64,000 bases of DNA, taken from NCBI RefSeq assembly GCF_002487355.1, contig NZ_NTMG01000066.1, positions 1 through 64,000 on the forward strand, given 5' to 3'. The notes beneath the pieces are model-generated. The model was not told the DNA's origin, made no database searches, and saw only the letters and a program-made list of their open reading frames with translations. The position numbers and the translations under genes are program-made. Source of the DNA: Candidatus Methanoperedens sp. BLZ2. Its GTDB lineage: Archaea > Halobacteriota > Methanosarcinia > Methanosarcinales > Methanoperedenaceae. The first letter of the stretch is position 1. Each line of letters begins with the position of its first letter. This document shows positions 15,801 through 23,275 of this stretch, one piece after another.

Positions 15801-17527
15801 ATATTTACACCATCTACAATCAACACATTCCGGCTTGATATGAATGTTGAAGGACCAATTGGCCCGGGTGTGCCGCTGCCTGCTTTACGGGTCTCATTGT
15901 ATATCTCCTTGAGTTCGCCCCTGAATCTTGGTTCTTTTTCTTCTTTGATCCAGGTTATTTCAAGTGGCTCCTTCTGGGCAATTGGGCCCATCTTATCGTG
16001 AGTCCATGTATCCTGTACATCTTTCATCACAGTATGTTTCATGTTGAACTGAGGCATCTGTGCTAGCACATCTCCATTTTCCCAGACTCTCATATGTATT
16101 CCGTAGAGCTTGATCGTGTCTTTTGGCAGTTTCTGCCTGAACGTGATGTACTTGAAAGTGTCAGTTGTTCTATCACTGTGAGCTTTTATTGCTACAATAT
16201 TATAGAATACATTATCCACAATGAATCCTTTCTCGTTCCAGTAATTATTTGCTCCAATGTTCGCGGCCAACTCACCGAACAATCTTCCGACCTGTATTGT
16301 AACTGTATCCGGGCCATTTCCTCTGGCTACGGCCTCGACCTTTACAAAGAACGGTCCTTGGATTGCCTTCCCTGTATTGTCAATGCCCCTGGAGAAGTAC
16401 TTTACGTCACCTGATTGCATGATCACCTGTGCGGTAATCTTGCCTGTAGGCGCTGTGTCTTCCTGTGAGGAGATTTCAAGGATAGCTGCATCCACACCAT
16501 TTACTTTGGTTGTGCCCTTGAAATTTACTTTGTGATCGAAGAATTGTACTTCGCCGCCTATACTGAGAGTATTATGGATACCTTCATTTGGATCGGCAAG
16601 TACAAGCACTACATTTTCATCAGAACTTACTTCTTTGCCGTCCGGGTCCATTTCCTGGTTTCTATTGTCAATATTGATCCCAAGGCTCCGCTGGCTCTCT
16701 ATCTGCACAAGGTCCGGTACTCCATCGGAATCCGCATCAAAGCTGTCTATGCCATTAGTAGCTACTGCGGAAGCCATCGGTATGTAGAACCTGCTACCTG
16801 TTGGGGCAAGAGTCGGCTGCTTATTGTCATCAAGGAACATATAGGTGAATTCCTGAATAATAGATGGGCTGTATACATCACCATCTCCTCCATTATTTTC
16901 TGGATTGTTGACCTCCCTGAGCCTCCAGCCTTTTTCTTGAGACTCCGGTAGATTGTCATGGAAGAATTTTTTGAAATCATCCAGATGGATTGTTTTTACT
17001 AGATTACCGTTCTTGTCTTCAACAATAACATCCCACATTCCATCTTTGTCTTCATCTTTGAACCAGTCTTTCTCGTACCACATCCGCTGAAAGACTTTCT
17101 CCGCTGGTGTCTGGCTGTTAGGATTATTTATAATTATCCTGCTGTAAACACTATCATAGACACCATTTTTGTCGAAGTCATTGTCGTTGTGTAACATAAT
17201 TATTGGATCAAAAGTAATGAAATCCTTAACAGGCGACTGATTCGACTGCGGGAAGAAGGGCGCAATTGGATCCGTATATGGTGGATTCTCAGGTTTCAAT
17301 TTTGTTAAGGGATCTAAAAGTGTATGATTCCCCGCCCCTTCACCGAACGTGCCGTATATTCTTAAACTATCCGTGGCTGCATTTTCTGTTGCAAATGCAA
17401 TTCCAGTCAATGCCACCATTACTGCAAGCACAGTAATAATTCCGATTTTTTTCTTTAATTCTACTCTTTGTATACATAAAACTGCAAGCATTGCAGTTAA
17501 TATTCCTGTTCTATTTTTCTTTTTCAT
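12830..17527 (-). CDS. Giant duplicated surface protein with C-terminal dockerin
   Basis: The start at 17527 follows a strong GGAGGAG, giving 1565 aa with a signal peptide near residues 27-46. An upstream in-frame ATG at 17602 lies in the leader and is not needed. The protein has two homologous halves, about residues 50-550 and 890-1400, both opening with RIYGTFGEG or RLYGTFGEG. Each half has many Asp-rich loops of EF-hand or thrombospondin-3 type (DNDFDKNG, DEDKDG, DADSDGVPD) that suggest calcium binding. Only the first half is followed by an extra domain (about 552-805) with DTVILFQVNI and FVNGGGKIIIWDSD, like a class I amidotransferase/ThuA-type fold. After a Thr-Pro linker (about 1480-1500) the last 60 residues are a dockerin: two Ca-binding repeats, GDINGDGSINSADF and ADMNNNSEINSQDF. 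It may be an S-layer or sheath component. Confidence 0.87.
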   Translation of the reverse strand: MKKKNRTGILTAMLAVLCIQRVELKKKIGIITVLAVMVALTGIAFATENAATDSLRIYGTFGEGAGNHTLLDPLTKLKPENPPYTDPIAPFFPQSNQSPVKDFITFDPIIMLHNDNDFDKNGVYDSVYSRIIINNPNSQTPAEKVFQRMWYEKDWFKDEDKDGMWDVIVEDKNGNLVKTIHLDDFKKFFHDNLPESQEKGWRLREVNNPENNGGDGDVYSPSIIQEFTYMFLDDNKQPTLAPTGSRFYIPMASAVATNGIDSFDADSDGVPDLVQIESQRSLGINIDNRNQEMDPDGKEVSSDENVVLVLADPNEGIHNTLSIGGEVQFFDHKVNFKGTTKVNGVDAAILEISSQEDTAPTGKITAQVIMQSGDVKYFSRGIDNTGKAIQGPFFVKVEAVARGNGPDTVTIQVGRLFGELAANIGANNYWNEKGFIVDNVFYNIVAIKAHSDRTTDTFKYITFRQKLPKDTIKLYGIHMRVWENGDVLAQMPQFNMKHTVMKDVQDTWTHDKMGPIAQKEPLEITWIKEEKEPRFRGELKEIYNETRKAGSGTPGPIGPSTFISSRNVLIVDGVNIGGVTALNPADYMVNGSFDAGVLNITRVPIGSFVSTGSNDTVILFQVNIADMTPAQKTELVNFVNGGGKIIIWDSDAGATTLQPNIYDWLPTNLIFQTSVPGQAGARGGILNITEENDLSNSVNGTPKYINTLALTTSTDAVGDANVVTTNGTDWCEDMHATNILNVSGPGHMYSRVGGSQGKGFITYSALDWDFANFGNGTELNKMIQFELMVNSTSTLACKAPIVPGGSDEIWTIEWFNTMPEQFTEFVLPKGQDYLVTTGFEAPEAKFHLWNNDPKTPIKTWTGDRLKFRHEPQNNFGLYVNEVTGTNGGQSIGSLRLYGTFGEGPGNFEIEDPLTGLDPENKPYTDPVAPFFPQAGEAPRKDHVTFDPIIMLHNDNDFDNNGVIDNVYSRIFIRDANIQTPAEKLFKRMWYEKEWFKDEDKDGEWDVIVEDKNGTKVTKDKNGNSLENPIDLKDWETVFHDNLPKSHHDGWRLREHNNPENDVSGEGDVYGPSVNQEFTFMFLDDNKQPTLVPNGSRFYIPMASAVADNGIDSFDADSDGVPDLVQIESERTLGMDIDNDGIVEKMDPDGKGVSSDESVVLLLADPQEGDHNTLNIGDEVQFFDHKVSFKSTTKVNGIDAAILEIYSQEGSTPTGLKTAEVVLGSGEVKFFSRGMDNTGASVQGPFFVKVEAVARGNGPDTITIKVGRLFGQLSANIGANKYWNQKAFIVDNVFYNVVAIKANSNSDDTFKYITFRQKLPKEPIKLYGVHLRDWKNGEVLPEMPQYNMKHTVMKDVQDTWTHDKMGPLVERNPLGITWIKEEKESRFKGELKEIYWETFVNNTLKEHWTIEWFQTKPDQFTEFILPKEQQYLVTTGFVAPEAVTHIWDNDPVKPIETKIGDRLKFWHDPANAEDIYVNGQAASTPTPTTPTPTPTTTTPQPGTTCQGDINGDGSINSADFVLFASAYNSVSGDSRYNVKADMNNNSEINSQDFVLFAANYGTSCSV

Positions 17528-17712
17528 GACACTCCTCCTATACATTTCAGCGATGCGGTGTCCAACGATGCCACTCAAGCCTGGAAGCAATGCGAAACCC
17601 AAAATTCAGGCTCCGCCACTACTACACTCCCATTTTTTGTCTTGAATCGCCATTTCCCGATGGCTGCTTTCGTCTGATTTCCCTGATTTGGGGATAGTAC
17701 CGGAAAGGTACC
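17528..17712 (-). promoter_or_regulatory. Long, possibly structured 5' leader of the dockerin operon
   Basis: A TATA-like TTAAATAAC on the minus strand near 17734-17742 predicts a transcript start near 17712, leaving about 185 bases before the ATG at 17527. The leader is clearly richer in GC than the AT-rich DNA upstream and contains several possible hairpins: GTACC/GGTAC at 17697-17711, GCCAT/ATGGC at 17649-17664, and AGCCTG/CAGGCT at 17578-17612. I could not match it to a known riboswitch; c-di-GMP-I and cobalamin patterns were considered and do not fit. It may control translation or mRNA stability of an abundant surface protein. Confidence 0.4.
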
Positions 17713-17840
17713 GTTTAATTATGATATTCGTTATTTAAGAATGTATAAGTAGTTATGACAACTGTTAAAAATATATAGTAAAAGCACATAGTATTAATGC
17801 GTTGATGTTTTAAATAACAGTTATATGAATTATAATTATT

Positions 17841-18044
17841 ATGCGATATATAGACAAATTACTTACACTACTTCAGGATTCTAAATGGCATAAGCTTGAT
17901 GAAATTAGCAAAAATATGCCTGTTTCTGCGTACCAGCTAAATGAAATTATATATTTCCTTCAGGAACAATCATTAATCGAATATGAGAATTCGGAACTGA
18001 AAATAACAAGTAAAGGTCTCCTATTTTTAAACCTTCCCATTTAA
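17841..18044 (+). CDS. Small winged-helix protein (67 aa)
   Basis: This short protein is a single winged-helix unit: MRYIDKLLTLLQDSKWHKLDEIS, a helix-turn-helix with MPVSAYQLNEIIYFLQEQSLIEY, and a wing ending ELKITSKGLLFL. It is probably a DNA-binding transcription regulator that acts as a dimer. No ribosome binding site is visible before the ATG, so it may be translated from a leaderless or very short-leader mRNA; a TATA-like stretch lies in the AT-rich upstream DNA. Its 3' end overlaps the convergent winged-helix gene by 18 bases. It sits between the dockerin operon and the glycan cluster and could regulate either; that is inference. Confidence 0.7.
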   Translation: MRYIDKLLTLLQDSKWHKLDEISKNMPVSAYQLNEIIYFLQEQSLIEYENSELKITSKGLLFLNLPI

Positions 18045-18338
18045 CATTTCATCTACCTGATCCAATCTTCTGATCAATTCCTCTCCTCTTTTTGTGAGTT
18101 CATAGCAATTTGTATCACAATTTGTGATGAACCCTTCTTCCAATAAAAAACTAAAATATCTCTGGAAATTTCTCCAATCAAGATATGCTTTTTGCATGAT
18201 CCTGGTCTTTTTTCCTTTTTTTTCTTCCCTGGTCACCTTGAGCAAATCCTGAACTATCTCCCATCTACTCCTATCTTTTCTTAAATTAGCTCCAATTAAG
18301 TTCTTATTGGATATATCAATAAGTTCTCTCATAATCAA
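18027..18338 (-). CDS. Archaeal winged-helix regulator (103 aa)
   Basis: The protein matches the small archaeal winged-helix type that opens with a DRSRWEIVQDLLKV helix, continues with TRIMQKAYLDWRNFQRYFSFLLEEGFI (recognition helix) and closes with CYELTKRGEELIRRLDQVDEML (wing plus dimerisation helix). This is the standard composition of HTH_45-like proteins. It likely binds DNA as a dimer. The gene is tail-to-tail with the 67-aa winged-helix gene and directed away from the glycan cluster, whose first gene begins 450 bases further on. The Met at position 3 is an alternative start. Confidence 0.8.
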   Translation of the reverse strand: MIMRELIDISNKNLIGANLRKDRSRWEIVQDLLKVTREEKKGKKTRIMQKAYLDWRNFQRYFSFLLEEGFITNCDTNCYELTKRGEELIRRLDQVDEMLNGKV

Positions 18339-18786
18339 CGTTTTCTACCACCCAACCAGTATTGAAATTAATATTTTGTTTGCAATCATTCCCATAGAAT
18401 GCAATTCAGACCATTTTGTCTTCTTAATTCTTAGGTTAATAGTATAATAAGTTTTCTATTTAAACTTGTTCCAAAAATTTATTTGAAACCATTTTACTAT
18501 CCATTTTACAAAATTCATACTAATAGATTATGGTTTCTGCTAAGATAAATCCTTAAATTGAAGGTTCTGGTGCAATCCACAGAAAGATTTAAGTGTTACA
18601 ACCAGTATAATACTATACGGGAGTAGAGAAACGATCTGATCTGATTATTTACGATTTCATTTAAATGGAAATTTAAATTGGAAATTCAGCGGGTAAATTA
18701 AGTAAATATTTTCATCTAAATGATCTTAAAAATATAATCGCGGATAGGTGCGAAGTTTTTCCTACTCTATCAATGGGGGTATATAA
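18339..18786. other. Intergenic region before the glycan cluster
   Basis: This AT-rich 448-base gap has no convincing ORF. It holds the promoter of the glycosyltransferase cluster: a TATA-like TTAAAAATATAAT near 18725-18738 and GGGGGT just before the ATG. The motif ATAGATTATGGTTT at 18523-18536 recurs nearly unchanged at 33614 and 40316. A short self-complementary stretch (ATTTCATTTAAATGGAAAT, around 18655) may form a hairpin. Confidence 0.5.
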
Positions 18787-19596
18787 ATGAGTCTGATGGA
18801 TAAGAAAAAGCAGATGAAGAAAATTAGTGTGGTAATACCAACGATGAATGAATCTAAAAATATTAAGGAAGTATTTTCAAATATTCCTGATTTTGTGGAT
18901 GAGATTGTTGTTGTGGATGGGAACTCAACCGATGGAACAAGAGAAGAGATTAAAAAATACAGGAGTGACACGAAAATCATAACAGAACAACCATCCGGAA
19001 AAGGCGCTGCAATGAAAACCGGTTTTGAAATGGCAACAGGCGATTTAATAATTATGATGGATGCAGACGGCAGTCATGACCCGGGAGAAATTCCATTGCT
19101 TCTTGACCCCATCCTCGATGGATTCGATGTTGCAAAAGGTTCACGTTTGCTGCCAGGAGGAGGATCTGCGGATTTCACGCCTTTCAGGAGACTGGGCAAC
19201 AAAATATTTGTGTCAATGGTTAACACCCTGTACAGTACAAATTACACAGACCTCTGCTATGGTTATCGTGCTTTTAAGAAAGAAGCATTGGACCGGATAT
19301 ATTGCAGTTCAAATGGATTTGAGATCGAGACTGAACAATCAATACTTATGAAAAAAGCCGGGCTGAAAATCAAAGAAGTGCCCTCCTTTGAAGCAAAAAG
19401 GAAGAATGGGAATTCAAATCTTAATTCCATAAGAGATGGATTCAAGATTCTTAATGTTATATTGAAAGAGTATTTGAAACCATCCGATACAATAAATAAA
19501 AAGGATAAACATATTATTAGTTATACTAATAAAGTTAACACTGAATCCAGACAACGAATATCCGCCCCTGACCATCGTCCACTGGATTTCAAATAG
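18787..19596 (+). CDS. Glycosyltransferase family 2 (dolichyl-phosphate sugar synthase-like)
   Basis: The protein has 269 aa and a GT-A fold of the DPM1/DPG synthase type: ISVVIPTMNESKNI at the N-terminus, the nucleotide-binding VVDGNSTDGT, and the metal-binding DAD in IIMMDADGSHDPGEI near residue 91. There are no C-terminal membrane helices. Such enzymes transfer a sugar from a nucleotide donor to dolichyl or another polyprenyl phosphate at the inner membrane face, supplying glycan assembly. The start follows GGGGGT. A nearby second Met at position 4 is possible. The C-terminal 40 residues are polar and unlike the family. It is the first gene of the plus-strand glycan cluster. Confidence 0.9.
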   Translation: MSLMDKKKQMKKISVVIPTMNESKNIKEVFSNIPDFVDEIVVVDGNSTDGTREEIKKYRSDTKIITEQPSGKGAAMKTGFEMATGDLIIMMDADGSHDPGEIPLLLDPILDGFDVAKGSRLLPGGGSADFTPFRRLGNKIFVSMVNTLYSTNYTDLCYGYRAFKKEALDRIYCSSNGFEIETEQSILMKKAGLKIKEVPSFEAKRKNGNSNLNSIRDGFKILNVILKEYLKPSDTINKKDKHIISYTNKVNTESRQRISAPDHRPLDFK

Positions 19597-19730
19597 TTAA
19601 ATGATTTATTTTTTCTTTATAAAACCGAAAAAGATAATAAGAAGAAGTTCAATAATAAGAATACGGGGGCAAAGAATATTTCAAAATCGTTATTTGAAAG
19701 TATCTTGGTACATAAATGTGGGTGGTCAAG

Positions 19731-20945
19731 ATGAACATTGCACTTTTAGCGCCTGAGTTTATGCCAAACTGGGGGGGAGCTGGAACGTATATAGTTGGAC
19801 TGGCTAAAAATCTGTCAAAAAAACATAATGTCCATGTTGTGACAGTTAGAAGAAAAATTGATAAGGGTTCTGCTTATACCGATGAAAAAATCCTTGATTT
19901 TTTTGAAAATAAAATCCAACTACATACAATTTCAAATGCTAATGATACCTTTCTTTATAATGCTGCCTTCCAATATTCATGTTTTAAGGAACTCCCCATG
20001 ATATGCAAAGAAAATAAAATAGATATTATCCATGCTGATGTTCCCCATATGTCTGACGTGATATTGAGATTATTAAAATCAAATAAGAACATGGTAACAA
20101 CAGTACATACTATTATCGAAGGGCATAAAGAGGGGATTCTGGCTTCTGGACTTGATTTCAGTCAGATGGAGGCCTCTGAGAAATATACACTTGAGCTATA
20201 TCCCCTGCTAAAAATTATTCAGAGACTCTATTTGAAAAGATCTCCTACAATTATAGCGGTTTCAAATTGGATGAAAGGACTACTTGAGCAGAACTATGGA
20301 ATTAAGGATGTGAATGTGATCCATAACGGGGTAGATCATGAGCAATTTTTACCAAAGAGAAAAAATACTGGAAAAGTATTTGAAACAAATAAACCTGTTG
20401 TGTTATTTTCAGGAAGGTTCATTGCATTAAAGGGGATCAATATTCTGGTAAAAGCAATGCGGTATGTGATCAGTGAAACTAAATGTGTTCATTTTGTTTT
20501 TGCTGGTCCGGAAGCAGATAGAAAGTGGGTAAGCATGTTTGAAAATGAAGGTATTCCGTCACATTATTATTCTTTGTTAGGATATATTCCACATGCCGGG
20601 ATGCCTGAAATATATTCAAATTCATCAATTTTTGTTCTTCCAAGTCTAATAGAAAGTTTTCCGTTTAGTGTTCTTGAAGCAATGAGTTCAGGACTTGCTG
20701 TAATTGCATCAAATGTTGGTGGTGTTCCTGAACTCATAGAAGATGGGGTTGATGGGTTGCTGGTTCCTCCCGGAAATCCAGAAATATTAGCTAAAAAATT
20801 ATTATTTTTATTGAACAATGAATCCGAAAGAAACAAAATATCAAAGAAAGCACGTGAAAAAATATTAGAGAAATTTACGTCTGAAATAATGACAAATGAA
20901 ACAGAGAAAATTTATGAACAAATATTAAAAGGGATTACTACATGA
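19731..20945 (+). CDS. Glycosyltransferase family 4
   Basis: The start MNIALLAPEFMPNWGG (404 aa) places the typical GT-B N-terminus first; an ATG 15 bases upstream adds five residues. The N-domain has NWGGAGTYIVGLAKNLSKKH. The C-domain has VVLFSGRFIALKGINILVKA and the donor-binding ESFPFSVLEAMSSGLAVIASNVGGVPELI, with the E-x7-E signature of GT4. The acceptor is unknown. The stop overlaps the start of the next radical SAM gene by 4 bases. The last 20 residues (TSEI...TEKIYEQILKG) recur at the end of the deacetylase two genes downstream, an echo of a local duplication. Confidence 0.92.
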   Translation: MNIALLAPEFMPNWGGAGTYIVGLAKNLSKKHNVHVVTVRRKIDKGSAYTDEKILDFFENKIQLHTISNANDTFLYNAAFQYSCFKELPMICKENKIDIIHADVPHMSDVILRLLKSNKNMVTTVHTIIEGHKEGILASGLDFSQMEASEKYTLELYPLLKIIQRLYLKRSPTIIAVSNWMKGLLEQNYGIKDVNVIHNGVDHEQFLPKRKNTGKVFETNKPVVLFSGRFIALKGINILVKAMRYVISETKCVHFVFAGPEADRKWVSMFENEGIPSHYYSLLGYIPHAGMPEIYSNSSIFVLPSLIESFPFSVLEAMSSGLAVIASNVGGVPELIEDGVDGLLVPPGNPEILAKKLLFLLNNESERNKISKKAREKILEKFTSEIMTNETEKIYEQILKGITT

Positions 20946-22378
20946 ATGTACTATTAGTTAACCCACCCAGATTTAAAAAAATGTCTGTTATCAGGGAAGA
21001 GCGGTGTGAGATTATTGAAAGAAACTCAGTTTTACCCCCATATAGTCTTCTCCAGATCGCATCTCTTCTTCGAAAAAAAGGACATAAAGTTAATCTTATT
21101 GATGCAAACGGAGAGGATATCGAATATACAGATCTTGAAAAATTGCTTTCTGAAAAAGATTATGAAGCAGTTATCTTCAGGTTCACACCTACAACTTTCG
21201 ATTGGGACACAAAGGTTGCCACAATTTCAAAAAAGTATTTTGATGCTCCTACAATTGGCATCTGTTACACTCTTGGCAATTTTGCACGGACTGTACTGAA
21301 TGAAGCGAAAGACCTGGATTTTTATATATGGCATGAATATGAGGTTGTGGCGCCACAGCTTATTGACCAGCTCTCTAAGGGTGAAGATCTCCTAAATGTG
21401 GCAGGAATTGCATATCACTGCAATGGTGTAATACAAGTTAACGAAGATGCCCGGCCTATAGAAAATTATGATGATATACCTTTACCTGCATATGATTTGC
21501 TAAAGTCTTTTCAATTCTACTATGAGAATACAAAACATGGGCAACCCTTCACAATAATATACACGAGCAAGGGTTGTACATATTCTTGCATTTACTGTAC
21601 TGTTGCTAAAACAAAATGGAAGGCAAGGTCTGCTGAGAGTGTGATCAGGGAATTGCTGTATCTTAAACAGAATTACAATATTAAAACCGTAATGTTTTTC
21701 GATGAAACTTTCACTATGGATAGGAAACGGGTTGAGAAGATTACGCAGGCAATTGTGGATGAAAAGCTGGATATCAAATGGTATTGTAACTCCAGGGTTG
21801 ATCTTATAGACATGGATCTTCTTCAAAAAATGAAGCAGGCAGGATGTGGTGCGGTTAGCATGGGAATAGAATCCGGGAGTCAGAAGATTATGGCTGGAAC
21901 GGATAAGAAAGCATCTGTTGAAATGGCGAGTGAAGCAATTAAAATGGTAAAAGATGCGGGGATCAAAGTAAATTGCAGCTTTATTTTTGGATTGCCAGGT
22001 GAGAACTGGGAGACTGTGAATGATACAATTAATTTTGTCAGGCAGACTCTTCCCACTGGCGCTCAATTCAATGTAGTGGCGCCTTATCCGGGAACAAAAT
22101 TGTATGACATTGCTATGGAAAAGGGATGGATAACGAAAAAGACAGATTTCAGGAGCATGTTTCAGCATGAATCGATTATGAGGACAGATGAATTAACAAC
22201 AGAAGAACTGGAAAGTGCAAGAAAAAAGGCATACAGGGCAATATATTTTTACCCTCGATGGTGGATTCAGAATATTGGATATGTACTTAAGAATCCGGAT
22301 GATTTGATCCTTGCAAGTAATCACATTATTAAAATACTGAGTAATTATTTAATTAACAAAATGGATTTTGCGCATTAA
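20942..22378 (+). CDS. B12-binding radical SAM enzyme (copy 1)
   Basis: The 478-aa protein has an N-terminal cobalamin-binding-type domain (about 1-150; LLVNPPRF...LPPYSLLQIASLLRKKGHKVNLIDANG) that lacks the usual DxHxxG His ligand, so the cobalamin may be bound base-off without it. The radical SAM core follows, with the cluster motif CTYSCIYC (CxxxCxxC) near residues 212-219, then MGIESGSQKI and the FIFGLPGE motif. A C-terminal helical extension follows. Relatives act as methyltransferases or rearrangement enzymes on lipids, sugars or cofactors; the substrate here is unknown, though the setting suggests a glycan or lipid carrier. It is very similar to the gene at 23276. Confidence 0.9.
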   Translation: MNVLLVNPPRFKKMSVIREERCEIIERNSVLPPYSLLQIASLLRKKGHKVNLIDANGEDIEYTDLEKLLSEKDYEAVIFRFTPTTFDWDTKVATISKKYFDAPTIGICYTLGNFARTVLNEAKDLDFYIWHEYEVVAPQLIDQLSKGEDLLNVAGIAYHCNGVIQVNEDARPIENYDDIPLPAYDLLKSFQFYYENTKHGQPFTIIYTSKGCTYSCIYCTVAKTKWKARSAESVIRELLYLKQNYNIKTVMFFDETFTMDRKRVEKITQAIVDEKLDIKWYCNSRVDLIDMDLLQKMKQAGCGAVSMGIESGSQKIMAGTDKKASVEMASEAIKMVKDAGIKVNCSFIFGLPGENWETVNDTINFVRQTLPTGAQFNVVAPYPGTKLYDIAMEKGWITKKTDFRSMFQHESIMRTDELTTEELESARKKAYRAIYFYPRWWIQNIGYVLKNPDDLILASNHIIKILSNYLINKMDFAH

Positions 22379-22397
22379 AAGAGTGAGGCATGAAATC

Positions 22398-23273
22398 ATG
22401 GACAATGAGATTAAAACAATATTAGTCTCTCCGCATTCAGATGATATTGCATATTCAATTGGTGGGACCTTGTTACAAAATTTTTTCAATCGACCTATTT
22501 TAATGGTGACTATTTTTACAAAATCTAATTATTCACCATGTATTAAAATATCTGGCTCTGAAATAATATCAAAATTAAGGCACCTGGAAGATATTGGATT
22601 TACAGATAAATTAGAAATGGGCTACCAGGGTCTCAATTTCAATGAACCACCACTTAGAGGTTACTCACGTATGGGTATATTCACAAACAATAATCCTGAT
22701 TCAGATCCGATTTATACCGAGGTGCATAATAGTTTATTAAAATTAATAAAATCATATCCATGTGATTTGATAGTATCGCCAATGGGTCTTGGGAACCATA
22801 TAGACCATATTATGTTATGCGATATTTGCTGCAGGATTGCCAAAGAAAATAATATAAGAATTGTTTTTTATGAGGACCTTCAGTACGCATCGATGTTAAC
22901 TTTGAAACAAATAAAAATTAGGGCATACTCTATTAATCCAAATCTTAAATATTTTAACATAAATATTAGTCCTATATTTAATAACAAAATTGAAAACATG
23001 AAATTTTATAAGACACAGGCACGCAGGACTGTCTTTACATTGATCAAGTCACATGCTCTTCGTCTTGGTATTGAAAATAAAAGTTTAATAGATATGTTCG
23101 GACCATATAACTTATATAAATATTTATTATTTTTATTTACTAACAAAAGAGTAAATATTCCATTATACGAACGTATATGGTATGAGAATGGTGGAACAAA
23201 TGAACATAACACATCTGAAATTAAGATTAATAAAACAGAAAAAATTTATGAACAAATATTGAAAGGGGATTAG
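22398..23273 (+). CDS. PIG-L/LmbE family deacetylase
   Basis: The start MDNEIKTILVSPHSDD (291 aa) is preceded by GTGAGG; an ATG at 22368 would overlap the previous gene. The family motif appears as PHSDDIAYSIGG (His13, Asp15, Asp16), in place of the usual PHPDDE, and the second zinc-site motif is GNHIDHIML around residue 130. PIG-L enzymes remove N-acetyl groups from amino sugars by zinc hydrolysis, consistent with a glycan cluster. The Ile in place of the usual Glu after the Asp pair is unusual and could lower activity. The last 20 residues resemble the end of the GT4 gene at 19731 and not the family. Confidence 0.82.
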   Translation: MDNEIKTILVSPHSDDIAYSIGGTLLQNFFNRPILMVTIFTKSNYSPCIKISGSEIISKLRHLEDIGFTDKLEMGYQGLNFNEPPLRGYSRMGIFTNNNPDSDPIYTEVHNSLLKLIKSYPCDLIVSPMGLGNHIDHIMLCDICCRIAKENNIRIVFYEDLQYASMLTLKQIKIRAYSINPNLKYFNINISPIFNNKIENMKFYKTQARRTVFTLIKSHALRLGIENKSLIDMFGPYNLYKYLLFLFTNKRVNIPLYERIWYENGGTNEHNTSEIKINKTEKIYEQILKGD

Positions 23274-23275
23274 AT

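Noticed and set aside
17527-17712. c-di-GMP-I (GEMM) or cobalamin riboswitch in the dockerin leader
   Set aside because: Some short pieces (AGGGAAAT, ACGAAAGC) recall GEMM, but the connecting hairpin and tetraloop-receptor elements are missing.
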